Assembly (NCBI GenBank): GCA_031291275.1
Contig: JARLJJ010000124.1
Location: forward strand, 1-49,954
Reading direction: 5' to 3'
DNA: 49,954 nucleotides
Source of the DNA: Formivibrio sp.
GTDB taxonomy: Bacteria; Pseudomonadota; Gammaproteobacteria; Burkholderiales; Chitinibacteraceae
In this document: in pieces, positions 24,591 to 32,904 of the stretch
Layout: every line of letters starts with the position of its first letter
Position numbering within the stretch: the stretch's first letter is position 1
Notes under the pieces: model-generated
Seen by the model: only the letters and a program-made list of their open reading frames with translations
The model's database searches: none
Told to the model about the DNA's origin: nothing
Position numbers and translations under genes: made by a program

Positions 24591-25648
24591 CTCCACGTTG
24601 GCAACACGCCTTGCCGGATGGAAGAATCCAATGCGATCTCTGTCCGCGTGATTGTCGCCTGCATGAGGGACAGCGCGGTGCCTGTTTCGTACGGATGCGC
24701 CAAGGCGATGCCATTGTGCTCACGGCCTACGGCCGCTCTTCCGGTTTTTGCATTGATCCGATCGAAAAGAAGCCGCTCAACCACTTCTACCCTGGCTCCA
24801 GCGTGTTTTCCTTTGGAACCGCCGGTTGCAATCTCGCCTGCAAATTCTGCCAGAACTGGGATATTTCAAAATCGCGCGAGATGGAAACGCTCGCCGACCA
24901 AGCCAGTCCGGTCGCCATTGCCAATGCCTGCAAAACCCACGGCGCAGAAAGCGTCGCCTTTACCTACAACGATCCGGTGGTCTTCGCCGAATACGCCATG
25001 GATACCGCAGACGCTTGCCATGAGCTTGGCATCCACACGGTGGCAGTTACCGCCGGTTATATCGGTACCGAAGCACGGCGCGACTTCTTTGCCAAGATGG
25101 ATGCCGCAAACGTCGACCTGAAAGCCTTCAGCGAGGATTTTTACATTCGGCTATGCGGCGGTCATCTCCAACCGGTGCTGGATACTCTGGTTTATTTGAA
25201 GCAAGAAACGCAGGTCTGGTTGGAAATCACGACGCTGTTGATACCAGGTGAAAACGACGATCCGAAAGAACTCGAAGCGATGAGCCAGTGGATCATGCGC
25301 GAACTGGGTCCGGATGTACCATTGCATTTCATTGCGTTCCACCCAGACTGGAAAATGCTCGACCGACCGCCCACCCCGGCCCGTACCCTGATCGCCGCAC
25401 GCGAGATCGCCCTGCAGGCCGGTTTACATCATGTGTATCTGGGCAACATCTTCAGCCTCGAAGGCGCCACAACCCTCTGCACAGCCTGCCACGCCGTCCT
25501 GATCCAGCGTTCTGGCTACAACATCACCGAATACCGCCTCACTGAGACCGGCGCCTGCCCCGAGTGCGGCACAGTGCTGGCCGGGCGTTTCGGACATTTC
25601 GAGGGCGGATTCGGGGCAAGACGGATACCGGTAAGAATGGGAATTTGA
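24575..25648 (+). CDS. amrS: AmmeMemoRadiSam system radical SAM enzyme
   Basis: A 357-residue radical SAM protein related to PFL-activating enzymes. An N-terminal cysteine cluster (CDLCPRDC at 20-27) is followed by the SAM cluster motif CNLACKFC at 85-92, then VAFTYNDPVVFAEYAMD and VDLKAFSEDFY. The C-terminus has another cysteine set: CTACHAVLIQRSGY and GACPECGTVLAGRFG. This suggests an extra metal site. Its start lies inside amrA. It is convergent with yjiA, with about 37 bases between the stops. The substrate is not known; the operon is complete and apparently intact. Confidence 0.95.
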   Translation: MERSLTPRWQHALPDGRIQCDLCPRDCRLHEGQRGACFVRMRQGDAIVLTAYGRSSGFCIDPIEKKPLNHFYPGSSVFSFGTAGCNLACKFCQNWDISKSREMETLADQASPVAIANACKTHGAESVAFTYNDPVVFAEYAMDTADACHELGIHTVAVTAGYIGTEARRDFFAKMDAANVDLKAFSEDFYIRLCGGHLQPVLDTLVYLKQETQVWLEITTLLIPGENDDPKELEAMSQWIMRELGPDVPLHFIAFHPDWKMLDRPPTPARTLIAAREIALQAGLHHVYLGNIFSLEGATTLCTACHAVLIQRSGYNITEYRLTETGACPECGTVLAGRFGHFEGGFGARRIPVRMGI

Positions 25649-25685
25649 TCCGTCTGGATTGTTCTCCCTATTCACCAGCACGTGT

Positions 25686-26711
25686 TCAGGCACCCATCGT
25701 CAAACGCATGGGCTGCAGCTTGGACTGTGCAGCAACAAATTCCTCACGTAACGATTCTGCCGGCAACTGGCGGCCGATCAGCACAATCCGGCTCGTCGGG
25801 ACTTCGTCAGCACCCCACTCCCGGCCGTAATCGTAGCCAGCAATGCGGTGAACGCCCTGGAAAATCAGTTTCCGGGATTCATCGGCAATCGCCAGGATGC
25901 CCTTGTAGCGCAGCAAGTCGAGATGGTGCGTTTCAATCAGGTTTTCCACAAAAGCTGAAATCGCGGCAAGATCCAGCGGTGCTGCGGTTTCCAGCACCAG
26001 CGAAGTGATCGTGTCATCCCATGAACGGCGCAGCGGATTGAAGAGACTTGCCTTGCTCCGGCTGACGGGGCGAATCTGCAAACCACGCTCATCGAGCGAG
26101 AATCCGCCGATCGCAAACAGATCGCGCCAGTTTTCTTCCACGCTGCCGGCCACGATGACCGGCGCACGGGCATTGATCTTGCCCAAGTTGACGGTCAGCG
26201 CGTCCACCGTTTCGGCATCAACCAGATCGGCGCGCGTAATCAGCAGGCGATCAGCAAAGGCCACTTGGGAAGCAGCAACACGCTCGCGCCCGAACTGTTC
26301 ATCAAAGTGGCAGGCATCCACCAAGGTGATCACGCCATCGAGCACAAAGCGCTCGCGCAGCGCATCTTCCCAGAAAAAGGTTTGCACCACCGGCGCCGGA
26401 TCAGCCAGGCCCGTGGTTTCAATAATCAGGCGGTCAAACGTCAGCTCACCAGCATCATGCTTGGCCAGCAATTCAACCAATGCCGTCGATAGTTCGCCGC
26501 GCACGCTGCAGCAGATACAGCCGTTGGCCATCTCGATCACCGTCGTCGCACTCGGTGCGATCAGGTCGCTATCGATACTGACGGCGCCGAATTCGTTTTC
26601 CACCACGGCAATACGCTCGCCGTGCGGTGCGCCCAGCAGCCGGTTGAGCAAGGTGGTTTTGCCTGCGCCCAGAAAACCGGAGAGCACGGTGACAGGGATG
26701 GGTAAAGACAT
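25686..26711 (-). CDS. yjiA: CobW/COG0523-family GTPase (YjiA-like)
   Basis: A 341-residue metal-chaperone-type GTPase. Walker A is GFLGAGKTT at residues 12-20 and the family's metal motif GCICC is at 64-68. ETTGLADPAPV near 97 is the switch/Walker B area, and TRADLVD gives guanine specificity. The C-terminal CobW domain contains LLRYKGILAIA and FQGVHRIAGYDYG. The E. coli homologue yjiA follows btsT-yjiX directly, as it does in order here. In this window a 224-bp gap with a palindromic element and a terminator separates it from yjiX. YjiA binds zinc and other metals in vitro; the client protein is unknown. Confidence 0.9.
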   Translation of the reverse strand: MSLPIPVTVLSGFLGAGKTTLLNRLLGAPHGERIAVVENEFGAVSIDSDLIAPSATTVIEMANGCICCSVRGELSTALVELLAKHDAGELTFDRLIIETTGLADPAPVVQTFFWEDALRERFVLDGVITLVDACHFDEQFGRERVAASQVAFADRLLITRADLVDAETVDALTVNLGKINARAPVIVAGSVEENWRDLFAIGGFSLDERGLQIRPVSRSKASLFNPLRRSWDDTITSLVLETAAPLDLAAISAFVENLIETHHLDLLRYKGILAIADESRKLIFQGVHRIAGYDYGREWGADEVPTSRIVLIGRQLPAESLREEFVAAQSKLQPMRLTMGA

Positions 26712-26743
26712 GATTGCGTCCTGTATTCAAACTCAAGAACCGG

Positions 26744-26781
26744 AAACAAAAACCCGGAATCCGGTTGAGCCAGATTCCGGG
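26744..26781 (-). terminator. Rho-independent terminator between yjiX and yjiA
   Basis: On the minus strand CCCGGAATC pairs with GATTCCGGG (perfect 9-bp stem, 11-base loop), followed by TTTTTGTTT. It would end btsT-yjiX transcripts before yjiA. The stem occupies 26753-26781 and the T-rich tail 26744-26752. Confidence 0.85.
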
Positions 26782-26795
26782 CAACGTTCACACAG

Positions 26796-26935
26796 AACCT
26801 GTTCATGCTCTGTCGCGAGAGGCCGTCAGCAGGGTGAAGAGCAGCGCAAAAACCGGAATGTACATTTAGTACATGAGGATTTTGAGCAGCGCATGAGCCC
26901 TGATCACAGCCTCGCAGCAAGAGCGCGCTCAGGTT
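26796..26935. repeat. Long imperfect palindromic element, copy B (abuts the yjiX stop codon)
   Basis: About 140 bp whose two arms are imperfectly complementary: it opens with AACCTG and closes with CAGGTT, with GCTCTGTCGCGAG and CTCGCAGCAAGAGC as inner partners. The apex ATGTAC-ATTTA-GTACAT (26858-26874) sits in the core shared with copy A at 1164-1205. The apex stem differs from copy A by a compensated base pair. The element begins directly after the yjiX stop codon, as copy A begins at the leuD stop. Confidence 0.65.
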
Positions 26936-27130
26936 TCAGCAACATTTGCCACTGCCGCCCCCATACCGCGCATTCTCACGCTCACGAAAGAATTCCGCGT
27001 AAGTCATGGGCGTGCGCTCCGGGTGCGTCAGCCGGACATGTTGCGCATAGGATTCGTAATCGGGTTGACCAACCATCATCTTGGCGGCCTGCCCGAGATA
27101 CTTGCCCATTTTTGCCAGATCGCTGAACAC
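26936..27130 (-). CDS. yjiX: YbdD/YjiX-family small protein (GTG start)
   Basis: A 64-residue protein of the YbdD/YjiX (DUF466) family always found behind CstA-type carriers. It starts at a GTG (27130), reading M-F-S-D-L-A-K-M-G-K-Y-L-G-Q, which aligns with the E. coli YjiX start. PDYESYAQHVRLTHPE, TPMTYAEFFRERENARYGG and the final GKCC are all family hallmarks. It begins five bases after the btsT stop and has a poor ribosome site, so translation is probably coupled. Function is unknown; it may be an accessory part of the pyruvate carrier. Confidence 0.93.
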   Translation of the reverse strand: MFSDLAKMGKYLGQAAKMMVGQPDYESYAQHVRLTHPERTPMTYAEFFRERENARYGGGSGKCC

Positions 27131-27135
27131 GGCAA

Positions 27136-29202
27136 CTATACCGAAGCGCCGGAAGGAAGGGCTTCAAACGCCGTTTCCTTGTCGGTTCGATGGTTTTCGG
27201 CATAGGCTTTCATGCAAGAACGAACGCCAAAGAACATGACCGACAGCACCACAAACATGAACAAGGCACACAATCCTGCATCGATGTACTGGTTCAAGAC
27301 CACTTGCTGCATCTGGGCAATGCTTTTGGCTGGAGCGAGCAACTGACCGCTATCGATGGCCTTGCTGTAACGGCTTGCCTGCGCCAGGAAGCCGATCGAA
27401 GGCTTCGCATGGAAAATCTTTTGCCAGCCGGCAGTCAAGGTACAAGCCAACAACCATAAAGTGGGGACAATAGTGACCCAGGCATAACGTTCGCGCTTCA
27501 TCTTGAACAGGACGACAGTGCACAGAATCAGCGCCACCGCTGCCAGCATCTGGTTGGCTACACCGAACAGCGGCCACAAGGTATTGATACCACCCAAGGG
27601 ATCAACCACGCCTTGATACAGGAAATAGCCCCAGAACAAGACGCACAGCCCGGTTGCCACCAGATTGGGTACCAATCGTTCCGTGCGCTTGAACGAAGGC
27701 ACAAAAGTGCCCAGTAAATCTTGCAGCATGAAGCGGCCAGCACGGGTACCGGCATCGACTGCCGTCAGGATAAATAGTGCTTCAAACAGAATGGCGAAGT
27801 GATACCAGAATGCCATCAGCGCCTTACCGCCGAGCGCCCCGGAAATGATATGGGCCATGCCGACAGCCAGCGTAGGCGCTCCACCCGCCCGCGAGATGAT
27901 GGTCTTCTCACCCACATCGGCGGCTGTTTGCAGCAGCACATCCGGGGTAATCACGAAACCCCATTGCGAGATTACTTGCGCGGCTTCAGCTGCGGTCTTG
28001 CCAATGACAGCCGCAGGGCTGTTCATCGCAAAGTACACGCCCGGTTCAATCACTGAAGCAGCAACCAGCGCCATGATGGCCACGAACGATTCCATCAGCA
28101 TGCCGCCATAGCCGATAAAGGCAGCGTTGCGTTCGTTATCCAGCAACTTGGGTGAGGTACCGGAAGAAATGAGTGCATGAAAACCCGAGACTGCACCGCA
28201 AGCGATAGTGATAAACAGGAACGGGAACAGACTACCCGACCAGACTGGACCAGTACCGTCGATAAACTTGGTCAGTGGCGGCATCTGCATGATCGGTGCC
28301 ATGAAAAGAATACCGATGGCCAAGCCAGTGATAGTGCCAATTTTGAGGAAAGTTGAAAGATAATCCCGTGGGGCTAGCAGTAGCCACACCGGCAAGACAG
28401 AAGCAATAAATCCATAACCGATCAGCATCCAGGTCAGTTGCTTGCCGTCAAAGGAAAAAATGGGGGCCCACGTTGGACTAGCCGCAACTTGCCCACCCAG
28501 CATAATGGCGCCGACCAACAACACGAAACCGACAATCGATATCTCGCCAATCTTGCCTGGGCGGATATAACGCAGGTAAAGCCCCATCATGATGGCAATC
28601 GGGATAGTTGCCGCCACCGTGAATGTACCCCAGGGCGAATCGGTCAATGCCTTGACCACAATCATCGCCAATACGGCCAGGATGATCACCATGATCAGGA
28701 ATGCGCCAAACAAGGCAATCACTCCGGGAATCACACCAAGTTCCGTCTTGATCAGATCACCAAGCGAGCGCCCGTCGCGACGCGACGAAATAAACAGCAC
28801 CATGAAATCCTGCACGGCGCCAGCCAGAACCACGCCTGCCAGAATCCACATCATGCCGGGCAGATAGCCCATTTGCGCCGCAAGAACCGGCCCCACCAGC
28901 GGACCTGCTCCGGCAATCGCCGCAAAGTGGTGGCCATACAGCACCCACTTGTTGGTCGGCACATAGTCCAGCCCGTCATTGTGCTTCCACGCCGGCGTCA
29001 TGCGCGTGGGATCCACACCCAGTACCTTTTTGGCGATATACAGTCCGTAATAGCGATATGAAATGAAATAAGTAGCCACCGCCGCCACCACGAGTGAAAT
29101 GGCATTTACATTTTCACCCCGATTCAGCGCAATGTAGGCAAAGGCAATGGCACCAGCCAGAGCGACCACTATCCAGCCTATCGACTCCTTTAGTTTGCTC
29201 AT
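27136..29202 (-). CDS. btsT: CstA-family pyruvate transporter (BtsT/YjiY-like)
   Basis: A 688-residue inner-membrane carrier with many hydrophobic segments. Start 29202 (MSKLKESIGWIVVALAG) has GAGGG upstream. CstA signatures are clear: YGLYIAKKVLGVDPTRMTPAW, GHHFAAIAGAGPLVGPVLAAQ, LAGAVQDFMVLFISSRRDGRSL, and in the second half LISSGTSPKLLDNE and FEALFILTAVDAGTRAGRFM. The family includes CstA (peptide/pyruvate) and BtsT (high-affinity pyruvate/H+ symport). The BtsT choice rests on the adjacent yjiX, yjiA and btsSR genes, the same set that surrounds it in E. coli. Upstream lie an FNR-like box and a direct repeat resembling the BtsR target. Confidence 0.88.
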   Translation of the reverse strand: MSKLKESIGWIVVALAGAIAFAYIALNRGENVNAISLVVAAVATYFISYRYYGLYIAKKVLGVDPTRMTPAWKHNDGLDYVPTNKWVLYGHHFAAIAGAGPLVGPVLAAQMGYLPGMMWILAGVVLAGAVQDFMVLFISSRRDGRSLGDLIKTELGVIPGVIALFGAFLIMVIILAVLAMIVVKALTDSPWGTFTVAATIPIAIMMGLYLRYIRPGKIGEISIVGFVLLVGAIMLGGQVAASPTWAPIFSFDGKQLTWMLIGYGFIASVLPVWLLLAPRDYLSTFLKIGTITGLAIGILFMAPIMQMPPLTKFIDGTGPVWSGSLFPFLFITIACGAVSGFHALISSGTSPKLLDNERNAAFIGYGGMLMESFVAIMALVAASVIEPGVYFAMNSPAAVIGKTAAEAAQVISQWGFVITPDVLLQTAADVGEKTIISRAGGAPTLAVGMAHIISGALGGKALMAFWYHFAILFEALFILTAVDAGTRAGRFMLQDLLGTFVPSFKRTERLVPNLVATGLCVLFWGYFLYQGVVDPLGGINTLWPLFGVANQMLAAVALILCTVVLFKMKRERYAWVTIVPTLWLLACTLTAGWQKIFHAKPSIGFLAQASRYSKAIDSGQLLAPAKSIAQMQQVVLNQYIDAGLCALFMFVVLSVMFFGVRSCMKAYAENHRTDKETAFEALPSGASV

Positions 29203-29307
29203 GAACAATCCCTCTTCAGTTGACAATAACAGGCTAACGGGCCAACTGTTTGCTCAAATACCACGTGGCAAACTGGCTGGCTACCGTGTCAATTTATCCG
29301 ATATTGT

Positions 29308-29321
29308 TTGACCCACATCAA
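29308..29321. promoter_or_regulatory. FNR/ANR-like box upstream of btsT
   Basis: TTGAC-CCAC-ATCAA matches the FNR/ANR consensus TTGAT-N4-ATCAA at nine of ten fixed positions. It lies 106 bases before the btsT start codon, between that gene and the BtsR-like repeats. This suggests oxygen-dependent control of pyruvate uptake, subject to binding tests. Confidence 0.45.
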
Positions 29322-29350
29322 AGGATCTAGCGAACGGCAATAGGGAGGGT

Positions 29351-29380
29351 TAAGCGGTTGCAGATGGAATTAAGCGGTTG
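29351..29380 (-). promoter_or_regulatory. Direct repeat resembling the BtsR (LytTR) binding site
   Basis: TAAGCGGTTG occurs twice, at 29351-29360 and 29371-29380, exactly identical and 20 bases apart. On the btsT strand each reads CAACCGCTTA. It contains ACCGCTTA, which fits the published E. coli BtsR (YehT) target ACC(G/A)CT(C/T)A repeated in the same direction. The spacer between the 8-mers is 12 bases here, against my recollection of 13 in E. coli. It lies about 150 bases upstream of btsT and just after btsR. Confidence 0.65.
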
Positions 29381-29405
29381 CGGGAGTAGCAAAGCCAACC
29401 AAAAT

Positions 29406-30122
29406 TTATGGCATTCCCAAGTTATCTTTTAGGTGACGCAGATGTCGACGACTTACCGGCACGCGTTTTCCGCTGTGCGTCATGATTTCGGCAGCGCCAT
29501 TTTCCAACAGACGGATTTCACCAATCTGGTCGACATTGACGAGGTATTGCCGGTGGCAGCGAATCAGCGGTGTGCGTTCTTGCAGGATTTTCAGGCTCAG
29601 TTCGGTCATACCCTGTTTGTTAAGACCCACGACCTGTACCCCTGAAACATCCGTATAGATATATTCCACTTCATCCAGCCCAACCAGAAAAATCCGGTTG
29701 TGCCCGCTACAGGGGATCTGACGCAGAGATTGCTCTTGTACCAGAGAAGCGGCACCGGTCTGGCGGGCGCCAGCACGAAGCCAATCAAGTGTTTTGGCAA
29801 GGCGTTCCGGATCTATCGGTTTCAGCAGGTAATCTGCCGCGTGCTCTTCAAAAGCCCGCAGGGCGTGCTCATCGTATGCAGTCACAAAGACAATATGCGG
29901 TAATGCCGACGCTTCGATCATGCCCACCATTTCCAGTCCACTGACACGCGGCATCTGGATATCGAGAAATACCACATCCGGACGCAAGCGATGAATGGCG
30001 GAGATGCCTTCAATGGCATTCGCACATTCGCCCACCACATCAATATCCGGGAAAGCGCTCAACAACGTGCCCAGCTCTTCGCGCGCAGGCGCTTCGTCAT
30101 CAATAATCAACGCGGTGAACAT
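29406..30122 (-). CDS. btsR: LytTR response regulator BtsR
   Basis: A 238-residue response regulator. The receiver domain has the acidic pair IIDDEAPAREE near residue 8, phosphoacceptor Asp54 in VVFLDIQMPR and the conserved lysine in DYLLKPID. From about residue 130 a LytTR DNA-binding domain follows: IPCSGHNRIFLVGLDEVEYI, LIRCHRQYLVNVDQI and VPVSRRHLRHLK. Sequence and length closely resemble E. coli BtsR, which activates btsT in response to pyruvate through BtsS. The gene overlaps btsS by 23 bases and lies directly upstream of btsT on the same strand. Confidence 0.93.
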   Translation of the reverse strand: MFTALIIDDEAPAREELGTLLSAFPDIDVVGECANAIEGISAIHRLRPDVVFLDIQMPRVSGLEMVGMIEASALPHIVFVTAYDEHALRAFEEHAADYLLKPIDPERLAKTLDWLRAGARQTGAASLVQEQSLRQIPCSGHNRIFLVGLDEVEYIYTDVSGVQVVGLNKQGMTELSLKILQERTPLIRCHRQYLVNVDQIGEIRLLENGAAEIMTHSGKRVPVSRRHLRHLKDNLGMP

Positions 30123-31821
30123 GTGTCATCTCTTCTTCAGTCGGCAAACGAATATACACACGAGTCCAGCATTCCGGCTTGCAATTAACCTCGACCCCGT
30201 AAGCAGCGCCATAGCGAATCTTGATGCGTCGATCGACCAGGTTCATGCCTAAACCATCGCCACCAGGTTCTGGCCGGTAGAGCCCGGCATTATCCTCAAT
30301 CATCAAGGTCAGCACACCCTCCTGCCGCTGTGCCCGAATCTTGATTTTCCCCGGTTCGATCAATTGGGAAACCCCGTATTTAATCGCATTTTCGACAATG
30401 GGTTGCAAGGTAAACGCGGGCAAGCGCAAATGGAGCAAATCTTCTGGCACGTCCATTTCCACATCCAGATGCCCAGCAAATCGGGCCAGTTCAATGCGCA
30501 GGTAGGCATCCACATGCTCAATTTCATCCTTGAGCGTCACTTCATTATTGGCGCGCTTGAGGCTTTTACGGAAAAAGGTGGAAAGATATTGCACCAGCTT
30601 GCGCGCTTCTTCCGGATCGCGCCGGATCACGGCGGCCAAGGTATTGAGCGCGTTAAACAGGAAATGCGGGTTGATCTGTGCCTGCAACAACTTGATTTCC
30701 GATTGCGCCAGCAGCTGCTTCTGCTCTTCAATTTTCCCCGCCAACACTTGGTTGGACAGCAAACGGGCAATGCCTTCACCCAAGGTGCGGTTCAGATTGG
30801 AAAACAGCCGCCTTTTCGGTTCATAAAGCTTGATCGTGCCAATAACGCGATTTTCCGCACCGCGCAACGGAATCACCAGCGTCGAACCCAGCTTGCAATC
30901 TTTCGTGATGGAACAGCGATAGGGAATTGTCGCGCCGTCAGCGTAGACCACTTCATTGTGTTGAATCGCATAAAAAGTATGCGGCGAGGAAATCGGCGTT
31001 CCCGGCAGGTGGTGATCTGCGCCGATGCCAACAAAACCGAGTAGTTTTTCACAATCCGTAATCGCCACCGCACCCACACCGGTTTCCTCCTGGATGATAC
31101 TGGCCATACGCATGCAGTTTGCTTCATTGAAGCCTTGCATCAGTACCCCAATCGAGCGTTCAGCGATCCGTAGTGCCTTTGCCGAAAAGGCAATCGAGTA
31201 TTTTTCCAGCGTTTCCTTGCGATCCAGGATCAAGCGCATAAACAGTGCTGCGCCAATCGGATTGGTCGTCATCATGGGAAAAGCAATGTGCTCCACCAGT
31301 AACAGCGCCTGGGAATACGGCTTTGCCATCGCCAACAGGATGATCATCTGCATCGACTCGGCAAACAAAGTTGTTCCCAGCACCAGAGCGGGGTTAAGCA
31401 ATAAATCAGCACGATGCCGCCGCATCAGATACCAATGCAACAGACCGCCGATCAGACCTTCAACCGTCGTGGATACGGCACAGGCCGTCGCGGTAAACCC
31501 ACCAAGGGAATAGCGATGCAAGCCACCGGTCAACCCTACCGCCAATCCAACCCACGGCCCGCCCAGAATCCCGCCAAGAACCGCACCTATCGCCCGCGTA
31601 TTGGCAATGGCGCCCTCAACCTGGAAACCGAAATAGGTGCCCATGATGCAGAAACCGGAGAACACCAGATAGCAGACCACCTTGTGCGGCAACCGGACCG
31701 TCACTTGCATCAATGGCGCAAACAATGGCGTTTTGCTCAACAGATAAGCGATCACCAGATAGACGCACATCTGCTGCATCAGGGTGCCCAGCAAGGCAAG
31801 GTGATTAATTTCCGTGAACAT
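30100..31821 (-). CDS. btsS: LytS/BtsS-type sensor histidine kinase (pyruvate sensor)
   Basis: A 573-residue membrane sensor kinase. Residues about 1-200 form the 5TM-LYT sensor: LLSKTPLFAPLMQVTVRLPH, GTYFGFQVEGAIANTRAIGA and GGLHRYSLGG are nearly as in E. coli BtsS. A GAF domain follows at about 220-365 (VGAVAITDCEKLLGFVGIG, DHHLPGTPISS). The kinase domain has His386 in AQINPHFLFNALNTL and the ATP-binding LQPIVENAIKYG and GGDGLGMNLVDRR. BtsS binds pyruvate with high affinity in E. coli. Ligand identity here is inferred from similarity and the adjacent btsR and btsT. It is divergent from the AEC transporter gene. Confidence 0.93.
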   Translation of the reverse strand: MFTEINHLALLGTLMQQMCVYLVIAYLLSKTPLFAPLMQVTVRLPHKVVCYLVFSGFCIMGTYFGFQVEGAIANTRAIGAVLGGILGGPWVGLAVGLTGGLHRYSLGGFTATACAVSTTVEGLIGGLLHWYLMRRHRADLLLNPALVLGTTLFAESMQMIILLAMAKPYSQALLLVEHIAFPMMTTNPIGAALFMRLILDRKETLEKYSIAFSAKALRIAERSIGVLMQGFNEANCMRMASIIQEETGVGAVAITDCEKLLGFVGIGADHHLPGTPISSPHTFYAIQHNEVVYADGATIPYRCSITKDCKLGSTLVIPLRGAENRVIGTIKLYEPKRRLFSNLNRTLGEGIARLLSNQVLAGKIEEQKQLLAQSEIKLLQAQINPHFLFNALNTLAAVIRRDPEEARKLVQYLSTFFRKSLKRANNEVTLKDEIEHVDAYLRIELARFAGHLDVEMDVPEDLLHLRLPAFTLQPIVENAIKYGVSQLIEPGKIKIRAQRQEGVLTLMIEDNAGLYRPEPGGDGLGMNLVDRRIKIRYGAAYGVEVNCKPECWTRVYIRLPTEEEMTHVHRVDY

Positions 31822-31968
31822 GGCACGTGGCTCGATGAAGAAGCTATAGAGGGATTCTACGACCTACTTGCCGGTTTGACTGCACCTCCTTTTCTTCCAC
31901 ACAGGTGCCGCCCTGCCACCTCGCAATTGGGATAGAATCTGCTTCCACTTCGCGACAATTTCTCCGCC

Positions 31969-32904
31969 ATGTCGACACTCTTTCGCCAGATCATGCTTTC
32001 AGCCCCTTTGTTTATTTTGGTCTTCGTCGGCTATGGCGTCATGCGGCTGGCGCACTGGCCCAAGAGCATGTCAGAGGCACTATCAAAATTTGTATTCACC
32101 CTCGCCCTGCCCGCGCTGCTCTTTCAGTTGCTAAGCGATTTCTCCAAGCTCCCGCCTGTCGATGCTCGACTGCTGATCGCATTTTTTGGCGGCTGTTTCG
32201 TGGTATTCGCACTTGGCCGGTTAATCGCCTGGAAGATTTTTCAGCTGGATGGTACGGCGCAATCGGTCTTTGCACTCGGCGGCATATTTTCCAACAATGT
32301 GATGCTGGGTCTGCCAATTGCCAAAGTATTGCTCGGCGATGCGGCACTTCCTTCCGTGGCCTTGGTCATCGTGTTCAATGCCCTGATCCTCTGGACCCTG
32401 GTCACCGTTTCAGTGGAATGGTCCCGGCATGGCAACCTGTCGATCCAGGGCTTCCGCAAGACATTGATCAGCGTTACGACCAACCCGATTGTCGCTGCCA
32501 TCCTGTTGGGTACCGCTTGGGGAATGACCGGACTGAAACTGCCTGTGCTCGTCGGCACAACGCTTGGCATGGTAAGTACATCCGCAGCGCCAATGGCACT
32601 AATCGCGCTGGGAATGGGGCTTGCGGAGTTCGGTATCAGCGCTGACTGGCGCCAACCTATTTCGATTGCCATGCTCAAGCTGGTTGCCCACCCATTGGCC
32701 GTTTGGGTGATTGCGCTTCTGCTTGGACTGCCACCAATGGAAACCAAAGTGGTAGTACTGATGGCCTCAATTGCTACCGGCGCCAATGTCTACCTGATGG
32801 CCCGACAGTTCCAAAGCATGGAAGGCACCATGGCCAGCAGCTTGATTCTCTCGACCGTGCTGGCAGCAGCAACCACCCCACTTTTATTGACGTTTATGGC
32901 CTGA
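31969..32904 (+). CDS. AEC-family permease (auxin efflux carrier type)
   Basis: A 311-residue membrane protein with about ten hydrophobic segments, typical of the auxin efflux carrier superfamily, whose bacterial members include malonate and other organic-acid carriers. Visible are FVFTLALPALLFQLLSDF, GGIFSNNVMLGLPIAKVLLG (the conserved N-N-V-x-L-G segment) and SIATGANVYLMARQF near the end. The substrate is unknown; an organic acid is plausible beside the pyruvate-sensing genes. It is divergent from btsS with a 147-bp shared spacer. Its stop codon directly touches the stop of the convergent deacetylase gene (no intergenic base). Confidence 0.87.
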   Translation: MSTLFRQIMLSAPLFILVFVGYGVMRLAHWPKSMSEALSKFVFTLALPALLFQLLSDFSKLPPVDARLLIAFFGGCFVVFALGRLIAWKIFQLDGTAQSVFALGGIFSNNVMLGLPIAKVLLGDAALPSVALVIVFNALILWTLVTVSVEWSRHGNLSIQGFRKTLISVTTNPIVAAILLGTAWGMTGLKLPVLVGTTLGMVSTSAAPMALIALGMGLAEFGISADWRQPISIAMLKLVAHPLAVWVIALLLGLPPMETKVVVLMASIATGANVYLMARQFQSMEGTMASSLILSTVLAAATTPLLLTFMA

